The notes beneath the pieces are model-generated. The model did no database searches. It saw only the letters and a list, made by a program, of their open reading frames with translations, and had not been told where the DNA came from. 64,000 nucleotides of DNA. Origin: JALZUV01 sp964654855. GTDB taxonomy: Bacteria; Pseudomonadota; Alphaproteobacteria; Rickettsiales; JALZUV01. Location: contig CAZZJS010000004.1 of NCBI GenBank assembly GCA_964654855.1, positions 1 to 64,000 of the forward strand. Reading direction: 5' to 3'. The stretch's first letter is position 1. The number at the start of each line of letters is the position of its first letter. This document shows, piece by piece, positions 36,313-43,643 of this stretch. A program made the translations under genes and the position numbers.

Positions 36313-36703
36313 ACGAAAAAGAGCCGATGCCAGCAGGCAACGACTCGAATACAAACACGTTCTTTTTAATTTCCTTCGTGCTAAGGAATATTTATTTTTT
36401 TAAATAAAATTCTTTTGATGCTCTTTACGAACATATATTTTAAAAAGCGGGATGAGCTAATTCTCAACTGCGTTTAGTGTGTAACAACTCACTTTGGTGC
36501 CTTCAATTCCAAAGTCCTGTCGTTACCGCAGTTATCTAGTTCCTTCTCAGGAGAACTTGACCTATGGAGAACGACTGCCCACCCCTTATATTTTAAAAAT
36601 AAAGATGCGCTTTTATACCAAAAAACCCGCTTTACCACAATGGCAGCGGGGTGGTTGTCACACAATTGTCATTAATACAGAACTAGTCGCGAGCCGTTCG
36701 CCT
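36313..36703. other. Long intergenic region between ppk and the small acidic gene
   Basis: A 391-base stretch without a credible protein gene. Its centre (36441-36585) folds on the minus strand into a multi-stem, possibly pseudoknotted RNA described separately. The remainder is A+T-rich and featureless. A plus-strand reading frame across 36494-36850 has no ribosome-binding site and overlaps both the RNA and a minus-strand gene. Confidence 0.6.
36441..36585 (-). ncRNA. Candidate structured non-coding RNA, unassigned family
   Basis: Read on the minus strand, about 145 nt. P1: GGGGTGGGC (36585-36577) pairs with GCTCATCCC (36457-36449) over all 9 positions using two G-U pairs, then GC and TTTTT. 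P2: GTCGTT with AACGAC, 6 bp. P3: AGTT/AACT and CCT/AGG capped by GAGA, a GNRA loop. P4: AACTGCG with CGCAGTT, 7 bp, interleaved with P2 as a pseudoknot. P5: ACTTTGG with CCAAAGT, 7 bp. On the plus strand the two wobble pairs become A-C mismatches, favouring the minus strand. It lacks the core motifs of 6S, SRP, tmRNA, RNase P and 5S RNA. Confidence 0.6.
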
Positions 36704-36985
36704 TTAGATATCGAACGCATCTTCGATCTCATCCAGAATATTATCCAGATTGATCGTATCTTCGTGCAGGTCAAAAATGAACTCTTGCGCGATAGCTTGC
36801 TCTTCTTCGGAAGTATCTTCATCTTCCAGCATGGTTTGCAGCACGCTTAGCAACTCTGAAGCGGCTTCTTGCGGAGCCATTTCCTCCAAGCTTTCAGAAT
36901 CCAGATCAACAGCAGCGTTATCTTCCTCGGCTTCATAGGCAAGGGTAATTAGCGCATTATGGGTCGCTTCTAGTTCCTGCTTCAT
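36704..36985 (-). CDS. Small acidic hypothetical protein, 93 aa
   Basis: Not recognised. Very acidic and helical (ESLEEMAPQEAASELLSVLQTMLEDEDTSEEEQAIAQ), with no signal peptide. AGGAG lies 8 nt before the ATG, supporting a real gene. It is a single gene on the minus strand between the candidate ncRNA (downstream of it) and mdh (divergent). Function unknown. Confidence 0.65.
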   Translation of the reverse strand: MKQELEATHNALITLAYEAEEDNAAVDLDSESLEEMAPQEAASELLSVLQTMLEDEDTSEEEQAIAQEFIFDLHEDTINLDNILDEIEDAFDI

Positions 36986-37168
36986 ACGGGTTGCTCCTGT
37001 TTCATTTACTATAATCTCAGATTACCACGCTTCTTAATAATTGGTTAACCTTTTAATATGAAACTTCTATGACGAAAATCTTAACACCGTCCCCAACTAG
37101 CCATTGCACCTTGCCTTTACGTGCCTATAGTGCATAGCAAGAGACAACCCTTTTTCAGGAGAAAATTC

Positions 37169-38119
37169 ATGGCTAAACGTACAAAATTTGCACTTATCGG
37201 CTCGGGAATGATTGGTGGAACCCTCGCTCACCTTATCGGCTTAAAAGAGCTAGGAGACGTGGTATTATTCGATATTGCAGAAGGTCTACCGCAAGGAAAA
37301 GCCTTGGATATTAAAGAATCTGGCCCCGTAAGTCGCTTTGATAGCGAAATGACCGGTACACAAAGTTATAAAGATATTGAAGGTTCAGATGTGGTGATTA
37401 TTACCGCGGGCGTACCCCGTAAGCCTGGTATGAGCCGTGATGATTTGATCGACACAAACACTTCTATCATCAAAACCGTGGCTGAAAATGTCGCAAAATA
37501 CGCACCAGATGCGTTCGTAATCGTCATCACCAACCCATTAGACGCGATGGTGTGGGTGTTTAAAGAAGTAAGCCAAATGCCACCAGAAAAAGTAGTGGGC
37601 ATGGCTGGCGTGCTAGATTCTGCTCGCTTCCGTACCTTCTTAGCTGAGGAATTCAATGTATCAGTGGAAGATGTATCGGCCTTCGTTCTTGGTGGCCATG
37701 GCGATACAATGGTACCGCTAACTCGCTATTCGACCGTTGCTGGTATCCCATTGTTTGATCTCGTGAAAATGGGTTGGACAACCAATGAACGTATCGAAGC
37801 GATTGTACAACGCACGCGCGATGGTGGTGCAGAAATTGTAGGTCTATTGAAGAATGGTTCGGCTTATCATGCACCGGCTGCCTCTGCGATTGAGATGGCA
37901 GAGTCTTACATTAAAGATAAGAAGCGTGTATTGCCTTGCGCTGCCTATTTAAGCGGCCAATATGGCGTACAGGATATGTATGTGGGCGTGCCAACCGTCA
38001 TTGGTAAAAACGGCGTGGAAAAGATTGTTGAGATCAACCTAAATAGCCAAGAAAAAGAGATGTTCGACCACTCGGTTGAGTCTGTTCAAGGGCTGCTAGA
38101 AAAAGTGCACCTGCGCTAA
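37169..38119 (+). CDS. mdh: Malate dehydrogenase
   Basis: 316 aa, LDH-like MDH as in Alphaproteobacteria. FALIGSGMIGGTLAHL is the NAD-binding loop, DIAEGLPQGKALDI the Asp that selects NAD, ITAGVPRKPGMSRDDL the mobile loop with substrate Arg, ITNPLDAMVWV follows, and FVLGGHGDTMVPL holds the catalytic His near residue 176. It interconverts malate and oxaloacetate in the TCA cycle. The start at 37169 follows CAGGAGAAAATTC, a good ribosome-binding site. Confidence 0.97.
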   Translation: MAKRTKFALIGSGMIGGTLAHLIGLKELGDVVLFDIAEGLPQGKALDIKESGPVSRFDSEMTGTQSYKDIEGSDVVIITAGVPRKPGMSRDDLIDTNTSIIKTVAENVAKYAPDAFVIVITNPLDAMVWVFKEVSQMPPEKVVGMAGVLDSARFRTFLAEEFNVSVEDVSAFVLGGHGDTMVPLTRYSTVAGIPLFDLVKMGWTTNERIEAIVQRTRDGGAEIVGLLKNGSAYHAPAASAIEMAESYIKDKKRVLPCAAYLSGQYGVQDMYVGVPTVIGKNGVEKIVEINLNSQEKEMFDHSVESVQGLLEKVHLR

Positions 38120-38146
38120 AAGCTAGCAACCAACTACCCCTAAAAG

Positions 38147-38188
38147 AAAAAGCTCTCTATTTCCCCCATAGAGGGAATAGAGAGCTTT
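38147..38188. terminator. Bidirectional intrinsic terminator between mdh and a small membrane protein gene
   Basis: AAAAGCTCTCTATTTCCC pairs with GGGAATAGAGAGCTTTT with one bulged base, about 17 bp. The U-run is short on the plus strand and longer on the minus strand, so it can end transcription from both sides. Confidence 0.88.
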
Positions 38189-38201
38189 TGACTGATGGCG
38201 C

Positions 38202-38411
38202 TTACTTGCCATCTTTTGGTTTTTTTCTTGACCCCCATATTACAATGAGAACCAAAATTAAGATTATTAAACCAATAGATGCAAAAGCCGCTACCTTAGG
38301 GCTTTGAGGTAACATGCTCGCAAATTCAGATGAAGCACCAGCAAAGACTGTTACGATAAGTAAAATGACTGCTGCTGCAACCAAACCGATAATTAAATGA
38401 CCTAACTTCAT
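38202..38411 (-). CDS. Small membrane protein, 69 aa
   Basis: Two hydrophobic helices (HLIIGLVAAAVILLIVTVFAG and VAAFASIGLIILILVLIVIWG) and a basic tail (SRKKPKDGK). No family recognised. The ATG at 38411 is chosen over one 23 codons earlier because the earlier stretch falls in the stem-loop region at 38443-38518. It is closed by the terminator at 38147-38188. Confidence 0.6.
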   Translation of the reverse strand: MKLGHLIIGLVAAAVILLIVTVFAGASSEFASMLPQSPKVAAFASIGLIILILVLIVIWGSRKKPKDGK

Positions 38412-38739
38412 GATTGGAAATTTTAAAGTTATAAGAAAAAAACCTTCAGTATTCACTCTGTTTCTACACTGCCGTGGCATAGAATACTATCGAGATAGAA
38501 AGAGTAAAATACTGAAGGCATGTAAAAAAAATACACGGCAAAAAAATCCTGATGATTCTAGCATTTTCAATCATCTTTTGTGTGACAGTTTGGTTAAATT
38601 TTGTCCAAACCCGTCAGATCCAGTCACGCTCACTTCAAAATCGTATCTAAGAGTGAGACAAGCACCACCTGCCTCTTGCACTTCTGCGCTCAAGCGCTAG
38701 AGTGGCGGCATTGAAACATTCTTAACAAGGTAAGACCCT
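38412..38739. other. Intergenic region: hairpin and sucC upstream region
   Basis: 328 bases between the small membrane protein gene (minus) and sucC (plus). The left part holds a large hairpin at 38443-38518. The right part holds TGTGACAGTTTGGTTAA at 38581, also seen in near-identical form upstream of virB8 (30082). I see no protein gene, and no strong sigma-70 promoter for sucC. Confidence 0.55.
38443..38518 (-). promoter_or_regulatory. Long hairpin followed by a U-run upstream of a small membrane protein gene
   Basis: CCTTCAGTATT (38443-38453) and AATACTGAAGG (38508-38518) form a perfect 11-bp inverted repeat. Further in, ACTC/GAGT and TTTCTA/TAGAAA extend the stem. On the minus strand the hairpin is followed by TTTTTTT, making it a terminator-like structure about 30 nt before the ATG at 38411. 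It could be an attenuator, the end of a small RNA, or a mobile-repeat remnant. Confidence 0.6.
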
Positions 38740-39918
38740 ATGAATATCCATGAATATCAAGCTAAAGCAGTTCTAAAAAAATACGGTGTCCGCGTAGGGC
38801 GTGGTCTACCGGCTTTTAATACGGATGAAGCGGTTGCTGCCGCGAAAGAACTCGGTGGCGATTTATGGGTGGTCAAAGCGCAAATTCACGCAGGTGGCCG
38901 TGGTAAAGCAGGCGGCGTAAAGCTCGCTAAATCGATTGATGAAGTCAAAACCCTCGCTGATGAAATTATGGGCATGACCTTGGTTACGCACCAAACAGGC
39001 CCTGCCGGTCAAAAAGTTCAACGCCTCTATATTGAAGAAGGCTGCGACATTGATAAGGAACTTTACTTCTCCGCAGTAATTGATCGCGATACCAGCTTCG
39101 TTACTTTCATGGCCTCAACCGAAGGCGGCATGGATATTGAAGCCGTGGCTGAAGAGACGCCAGAAAAAATCGTGACGACAAAGGTTGATCCTGCCAGTGG
39201 CTTCCAACCGTTCCACGCACGTCAGCTCGCCTTCGCGTTGAAGATTCCAAAAGAACTTATGGGTGATTTCTTCAAATTCTCACAAGGCATTTACGATGCA
39301 TTTATGGGCACCGATGCGTCACAAGTGGAGATTAACCCACTCGTTATCACCAAAGGCAATGAGTTAATCGCGCTGGATGCGAAAATGAATTTTGATCCTA
39401 ACGCGCTTTACCGTCAGCCAGAGATTTTTGAACTGCGCGACGAAGCAGAAGAAGATCCGTTAGAGCTAGAAGCCTCTAAGTATGACCTCGCTTACATTAA
39501 GATGGATGGTAAAATTGGCTGTATGGTGAATGGTGCCGGTCTTGCAATGGCAACAATGGATATCATCAATCTCTACGGTTCAGAGCCAGCTAACTTTCTC
39601 GATGTAGGCGGCGGCGCGACGAAAGAGAAAGTGAAAGAAGCCTTTAAAATCATCATGGGTGATCCGAATGTTGAAGGGATTCTCGTCAATATCTTCGGTG
39701 GCATTATGCGTTGCGATATTATTGCAGAAGGCGTGGTCGCGGCCTCTCGTGACTTGAATCTTACGGTTCCTCTCGTGGTTCGCCTTGAAGGCACAAATGT
39801 AGAGCAAGGTAAGAAAATCATGGCCGAGAGCGGACTTCCAATCCAATCGGGCGATGACTTAGCTGATGCTGCTCGCAAGATTGTGACGGCAGTTGAAGGT
39901 AAAGTAGTAGCTGCTTAA
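38740..39918 (+). CDS. sucC: Succinyl-CoA synthetase beta subunit
   Basis: 392 aa. ATP-grasp ligase: MNIHEYQAKAVLKKYGVRVGRG, VVKAQIHAGGRGKAGGVKL (nucleotide loop), QVEINPLVIT and GGGATKEKVKEAFKIIMGD, NIFGGIMRCD and VVRLEGTNVEQGKKI at the C-terminus. With the alpha subunit SucD it makes ATP or GTP from succinyl-CoA in the TCA cycle. Unusually, sucD does not follow: a strong terminator sits 17 nt after the stop. The gene itself looks intact. Confidence 0.97.
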   Translation: MNIHEYQAKAVLKKYGVRVGRGLPAFNTDEAVAAAKELGGDLWVVKAQIHAGGRGKAGGVKLAKSIDEVKTLADEIMGMTLVTHQTGPAGQKVQRLYIEEGCDIDKELYFSAVIDRDTSFVTFMASTEGGMDIEAVAEETPEKIVTTKVDPASGFQPFHARQLAFALKIPKELMGDFFKFSQGIYDAFMGTDASQVEINPLVITKGNELIALDAKMNFDPNALYRQPEIFELRDEAEEDPLELEASKYDLAYIKMDGKIGCMVNGAGLAMATMDIINLYGSEPANFLDVGGGATKEKVKEAFKIIMGDPNVEGILVNIFGGIMRCDIIAEGVVAASRDLNLTVPLVVRLEGTNVEQGKKIMAESGLPIQSGDDLADAARKIVTAVEGKVVAA

Positions 39919-39934
39919 TAGCACTCTATCTCAA

Positions 39935-39975
39935 CAACAAAAAAGCCTCCGTATTTTACGGGGGCTTTTTTGTTG
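39935..39975 (+). terminator. Intrinsic terminator after sucC
   Basis: CAACAAAAAAGCC(T)CCGT pairs with ACGG(G)GGCTTTTTTGTTG, a stem of about 18 bp with a TTTTTT run inside its right arm. The loop is ATTTT. Confidence 0.92.
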
Positions 39976-40107
39976 GGGCATGCTGTCATAAAACCTTCAC
40001 GCTTCATTGCTTGGAGAATTGCGATTCCTAAACGATAATCAATGGGTTCACTTTGCTTTTTATCTTTTGGTCAATCGCATTATTTTTTAATTTAAAAAAC
40101 ACAGAAT

Positions 40108-40230
40108 ATGAACGATCTGTATGTATTAGGAGTTTTAATACTCCTCATGATCTTCAATTCCATGTTCTGGGGTTCTCAAATTGGGAATCCATGGTGGAAC
40201 AAATGGAAAAAGAAGAATAAGAAAGAATAA
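40108..40230 (+). CDS. Very small membrane protein, 40 aa
   Basis: ATG at 40108 opens a 40-codon frame: MNDLYVLGVLILLMIFNSMFWG, then NPWWNKWKKKNKKE and TAA. One hydrophobic helix followed by an aromatic, strongly basic tail is a classic small membrane protein. It lies between two terminators (39935-39975 and 40229-40260), so it is its own transcript unit. No clear Shine-Dalgarno was seen. No family recognised. Confidence 0.5.
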   Translation: MNDLYVLGVLILLMIFNSMFWGSQIGNPWWNKWKKKNKKE

Positions 40231-40260
40231 AGGCAGCCACGGAGAAACCGAGCTGCCTTT
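40229..40260. terminator. Bidirectional terminator
   Basis: AAAGGCAGC (40229-40237) and GCTGCCTTT (40252-40260) form a 9-bp stem with an inner CGG/CCG pair. It ends the 40-aa gene on the plus strand and, just after the rplI stop, the ribosomal operon on the minus strand. Confidence 0.8.
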
Positions 40261-40288
40261 ATTGCATTTTAGCCTAAAGCTTAAATTA

Positions 40289-40864
40289 TTAAGCGGCGTC
40301 TTCTTCAGAAGTTTCTTCTGTTGGCGCTTCTTCTTCCGCCGCAGGTGCTTCATCAGCAACAGGTGCTGCTTCAACGACTTCTTCTTCCTCTTCACCTTCA
40401 TTCCAGTCAATGAATTCAGATTCGTTACGTGCCACACGTACCGGAAGAACTACTTCAATTTCTGGGTGAGGCATTACTTTCACTTCAAAAGAGCCTACTT
40501 CTTTGATCGAACGCTCAAGAAGCAAGTTCTGACGTGGAATTTCAAAACCCTTTTCAGTTAGTGCAGCACCAATATCACGCACCGTTACCGAACCGTATAG
40601 ACGGCCATCATCTGAAGCTTGGCGAACCAACTCAACAATTGTGCCTTCAATTTTCTTAGCAAATTTACCTGCTTCAGCTTTGCGAGCATCATTTTGCTTA
40701 GAGATTTCAGATTTACGCGCTTCAAACTCAGCTTTGTTAGCCGCTGTTGCGCGCATCGCTTTACCTTGCGGGATAAGATAGTTACGAGCGTAACCGTTTT
40801 TCACTTTTGCAAGATCACCCATGTCGCCCAAACGAGCAACGCGTTCTAATAAAATAACTTCCAT
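40289..40864 (-). CDS. rplI: 50S ribosomal protein L9
   Basis: 191 aa. The N-terminal signature MEVILLERVARLGDMGDLAKVKNGYARNYLIP is L9, followed by the long connecting helix and the C-terminal domain (RLYGSVTVRDIGAAL, PHPEIEVVLPVRVARNE). It carries an extra acidic tail of about 35 residues rich in Glu, Ala and Pro beyond the usual length of about 150. It is the last gene of the rpsF-rpsR-DUF2232-rplI cluster. GGAGAT precedes the ATG. Confidence 0.97.
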   Translation of the reverse strand: MEVILLERVARLGDMGDLAKVKNGYARNYLIPQGKAMRATAANKAEFEARKSEISKQNDARKAEAGKFAKKIEGTIVELVRQASDDGRLYGSVTVRDIGAALTEKGFEIPRQNLLLERSIKEVGSFEVKVMPHPEIEVVLPVRVARNESEFIDWNEGEEEEEVVEAAPVADEAPAAEEEAPTEETSEEDAA

Positions 40865-40891
40865 GACAATATCTCCTTATTTGTCAGATTT

Positions 40892-41821
40892 TCACTCTGT
40901 CCCGCCACCATGACGGTTAGACAAAAACTTCGCCTGTTCATACAGACCGGCGCCGATAAAGCAGAAAACCGGCAAAAACACAAGCACTGTCAGCATATAA
41001 ATAGCAAAAAGTAAGGCCAAACGGTTCGGCCAATTACGGCTGCGAGCATGTAACCGCGCCATTCCCATTAAAAAATACGGCAAGAGTAGAATAATAAGCG
41101 AAGTTTTCGAGGCAGTCTGAATAGCTAAATTATCAACAAATGAGAGTAATCCGGCGATACACACAACAACCAGAGTAATCATTGAAGGCATAAAAGGCGT
41201 AAGCTTTAAATTATCGCGAATTTCACGTTCCCAGCCTTTGAGCATAAAATTGGCAAAAATTGCCAAACCATAGAAAGCAAAAATTTGAATCCACGCGCCC
41301 ATCGCAAATACCAAGAAGGGGGATTCAACTATTAAATCTCGCGCTTGCTGCATCATGGGAGAGATACTCTCTTGCGGCGCAGAGGTTAAAATTTCGGATG
41401 TGCTGACCATATCACGCATCGTCGTCGCCACTAAAATACCAACCATTACCGACGCATAAAGGCTAAGCCCTGTAAGCGCACCACCAATTGGATACCAACG
41501 TTTTTGTTCGGTTTGGCCATCTTGGTCGGGCAAAGCAGCTAAAATGGCATGTATAAAGAAAATAGCCGGGACAGCATAAAGTGCGGAATAAAGCACCAAG
41601 CCAGAAAGGCCGGTCATAAGCCCGCCTAAAAATAAACCTGATAAAGCGGCAATTCCACCCGCACGTGGGCCTTGTGATAGCCCCACCAAAAAAATGGGAA
41701 TAAGCGGTGTATAGGAAATGAGGAAACTAAAGAACCCACCGCCAACGGCTAAGAAATAAAGAAAAGCAGAAACCGCCCCTCCACCGAGGGCAATCGTGAG
41801 AGATTGTTTTTCCTGCTCCAT
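40892..41821 (-). CDS. DUF2232-type multi-spanning membrane protein
   Basis: 309 aa with about eight hydrophobic helices, for example IALGGGAVSAFLYFLAVGGGFFSFLISY, IAALSGLFLGGLMTGLSGLVLY, MVGILVATTM and LALLFAIYMLTVLVFLPVFCFIG. A gene of this family between rpsR and rplI is a common alphaproteobacterial arrangement. The start at 41821 (MEQEKQ) is preferred: the in-frame ATG at 41854 lies inside the rpsR terminator. Function unknown. Confidence 0.85.
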   Translation of the reverse strand: MEQEKQSLTIALGGGAVSAFLYFLAVGGGFFSFLISYTPLIPIFLVGLSQGPRAGGIAALSGLFLGGLMTGLSGLVLYSALYAVPAIFFIHAILAALPDQDGQTEQKRWYPIGGALTGLSLYASVMVGILVATTMRDMVSTSEILTSAPQESISPMMQQARDLIVESPFLVFAMGAWIQIFAFYGLAIFANFMLKGWEREIRDNLKLTPFMPSMITLVVVCIAGLLSFVDNLAIQTASKTSLIILLLPYFLMGMARLHARSRNWPNRLALLFAIYMLTVLVFLPVFCFIGAGLYEQAKFLSNRHGGGTE

Positions 41822-41837
41822 GATCGACCAACCTGTT

Positions 41838-41869
41838 AAAAAAAAGGCCTCCACATTTCTGGGAGGCCC
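41838..41869 (-). terminator. Intrinsic terminator after rpsR
   Basis: On the minus strand GGCCTCC (41868-41862) and GGAGGCC (41852-41846) form a perfect 7-bp stem with a 9-nt loop, followed by eight T (41845-41838). It lies between rpsR and the DUF2232 gene, so downstream expression needs read-through or another promoter. Confidence 0.88.
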
Positions 41870-41880
41870 TTATCTTTACC

Positions 41881-42114
41881 TTATTGGCTCACAAAAGGCA
41901 TCAAGGCCAAAATGCGTGAGCGCTTAATAGCTTGCTTCAGCAAGCGTTGTTTTTTACCTGAAACCGACGTGATACGGCTTGGCATAATTTTACCACGCTC
42001 AGACACATAGCGATTTAGTGTTTTCGTATCTTTATAATCAATTGCCGGAGCTTTTGCGTGGCTCAACGGGCAAGATTTACGACGTTTAAAGAAAGTTTTT
42101 TGGCCAAATGACAT
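41881..42114 (-). CDS. rpsR: 30S ribosomal protein S18
   Basis: 77 aa. RRKSCPLSHAKAPAIDYKD, then LNRYVSERGKIMPSRITSVSGKKQRLLKQAIKRSRILALMPFV is the S18 signature. It binds with S6 on the small-subunit platform; rpsF lies 12 nt upstream. GGAGATAT precedes the ATG. Confidence 0.98.
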   Translation of the reverse strand: MSFGQKTFFKRRKSCPLSHAKAPAIDYKDTKTLNRYVSERGKIMPSRITSVSGKKQRLLKQAIKRSRILALMPFVSQ

Positions 42115-42126
42115 AGTAATATCTCC

Positions 42127-42459
42127 TTACGCAGCTTCGTCGCGCATCATGATAGATGGCTTGCTGCTGTCCATTTCGTCTACTTTAACTTCAAGGTTAC
42201 GAATGGTTTCCTCTGACAAACGCTGCTCTGTGCGGTAAGCATCTAGCGCTGGTTCTGTCGCTTCAATACCGAGCATCACATAGTGACCTTTACGGTTTTT
42301 GTTGATCTCATAAGCGAGTGGGCGAATACCCCAAGCTTCACGCTTGATGATCTTTGCATCATGCTTTTCAAGCACGGCAACCATGCTATCTGTCAATTTT
42401 TCAACATCATTTGGCGCCAAATCTTGGCGGGCAATGAAGGTGCATTCGTAAAATGCCAT
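42127..42459 (-). CDS. rpsF: 30S ribosomal protein S6
   Basis: 110 aa from the ATG at 42459. MAFYECTFIARQDLAPNDVEKL and EAWGIRPLAYEINKNRKGHYVMLGIEA are S6 signatures. A start six codons earlier is in frame, but GGAG lies 9 nt before the chosen ATG. First gene of the S6-S18 cluster; divergent from fabD. Confidence 0.97.
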   Translation of the reverse strand: MAFYECTFIARQDLAPNDVEKLTDSMVAVLEKHDAKIIKREAWGIRPLAYEINKNRKGHYVMLGIEATEPALDAYRTEQRLSEETIRNLEVKVDEMDSSKPSIMMRDEAA

Positions 42460-42606
42460 ATTCGTAATCTCCTGCAAATTTGCATCTTATCTCCAGCCAA
42501 CCGTGGCTAAAGGGAAACGCAACATACCCATTTAGCTTCCATTTGCAAGTGTTTTAGTGATAAATTTTCTTGACCTAATAACCAGCTATCCGCACTACTG
42601 GCGCTT

Positions 42607-43548
42607 ATGACTAAAGCATTTCTCTTTCCCGGACAGGGATCACAGGCCGTCGGCATGGGCAAAGCCTTATCCGAAGCCTTTACAGAAGCTAAAGACGTGT
42701 TCGCCGAAGTGGATGATACACTAGACCAACATCTGTCAAAATTGATGTTTGAAGGACCCGTCGAGGAGCTTACTCTGACTACTAATGCACAGCCTGCTAT
42801 TATGGCTAGCTCAATCGCCGTATGGCGCGTGCTAGAAAAGCAATGCGGTGCGAGCATTACTGACGCTGCTTTTGTGGCTGGTCATTCTTTAGGTGAATAT
42901 TCTGCCCTTTGCGCGGCCGGCACTTTCTCGCTGGCCGATACTGCAAAGCTCCTTCGTATTCGTGGCGATGCAATGCAACAAGCCGTTCCAGCCGGGCAAG
43001 GCGGCATGGCCGCGATTATTGGCCTAGATACTGAAGCGGTTGAAGACGTGGCACGTAATGCCTCCAATGTGGAAGAAATTTGCGTACTCGCTAACTATAA
43101 TGCACCGGGTCAGGTGGTCATCTCGGGTAATGCAGGTGCCATTGAGCGCGCTTGTGAACTGGCTAAAGAGGCCGGAGCCAAACGCGCTCTACCCCTTAAT
43201 GTAAGTGCGCCTTTCCACTCGCCACTCATGCAGCCTGCTGCAGAACGCATGCGCGAAGCCCTTGCTGAAGTAGAAATGAAAGATGCCGCTGTACCTGTCA
43301 TCGCTAATGTCACCGCCGATGCTGTGAAAGAAGCTAATATGATCCGTAGCTTACTGGTAGACCAAGTAACAGGTAGCGTAAAATGGAGCGATTCTGTGCT
43401 GGCTCTACATGATAGTGGTGTCACCCACGCCGTTGAACTCGGCACTGGTAAAGTGCTTTCCGGCCTCGTACGTCGCATCGCCAAAGATATCGAAACCAGC
43501 AATATTGACGGTCCACAAGACATTGAAGGCTTTGCTGCTGCGGCTTAG
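42607..43548 (+). CDS. fabD: Malonyl CoA-acyl carrier protein transacylase
   Basis: 313 aa. TKAFLFPGQGSQAVGMGKAL, the nucleophile elbow VAGHSLGEYSAL with Ser near residue 93, and NVSAPFHSPLMQPA with the catalytic His near residue 202 identify FabD. It loads malonyl groups onto ACP for fatty-acid synthesis. The other fab genes are not adjacent; flgI follows after 95 nt. No clear ribosome-binding site was seen. Confidence 0.97.
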   Translation: MTKAFLFPGQGSQAVGMGKALSEAFTEAKDVFAEVDDTLDQHLSKLMFEGPVEELTLTTNAQPAIMASSIAVWRVLEKQCGASITDAAFVAGHSLGEYSALCAAGTFSLADTAKLLRIRGDAMQQAVPAGQGGMAAIIGLDTEAVEDVARNASNVEEICVLANYNAPGQVVISGNAGAIERACELAKEAGAKRALPLNVSAPFHSPLMQPAAERMREALAEVEMKDAAVPVIANVTADAVKEANMIRSLLVDQVTGSVKWSDSVLALHDSGVTHAVELGTGKVLSGLVRRIAKDIETSNIDGPQDIEGFAAAA

Positions 43549-43613
43549 CTATATCTTTATATAAACATAAAGAAGCAAGTCGTTAGACCGAGTAAGGCGT
43601 AAAACAGGAATTC

Positions 43614-43628
43614 TGGCACGATTCTCGC
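43614..43628 (+). promoter_or_regulatory. Sigma-54-like promoter element upstream of flgI
   Basis: TGGCAC, 5 nt, TCGC matches the -24/-12 consensus TGGCAC-N5-TTGC with one mismatch. The predicted start (about 43640) falls only about 4 nt before the flgI ATG, which would give a nearly leaderless message. Sigma-54 drives late flagellar genes in Caulobacter and others. Confidence 0.4.
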
Positions 43629-43643
43629 ATAGCTACTTGGGCT

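Noticed and set aside
36441..36585. Identity of the candidate ncRNA as SRP RNA, tmRNA, RNase P RNA, 5S or 6S
   Set aside because: The SRP GGAAGCAGC core, RNase P GAGGAAAGTCC, tmRNA ends and 5S CGAAC motif are not present, and 6S RNA is already at 13338-13504.
38740..39918. sucC as a pseudogene because sucD is missing
   Set aside because: The 392-codon frame is full length and all ATP-grasp and CoA-ligase motifs are intact.
41822..41854. Upstream ATG for the DUF2232 gene at 41854
   Set aside because: It lies inside the rpsR terminator hairpin; the ATG at 41821 is after the hairpin.
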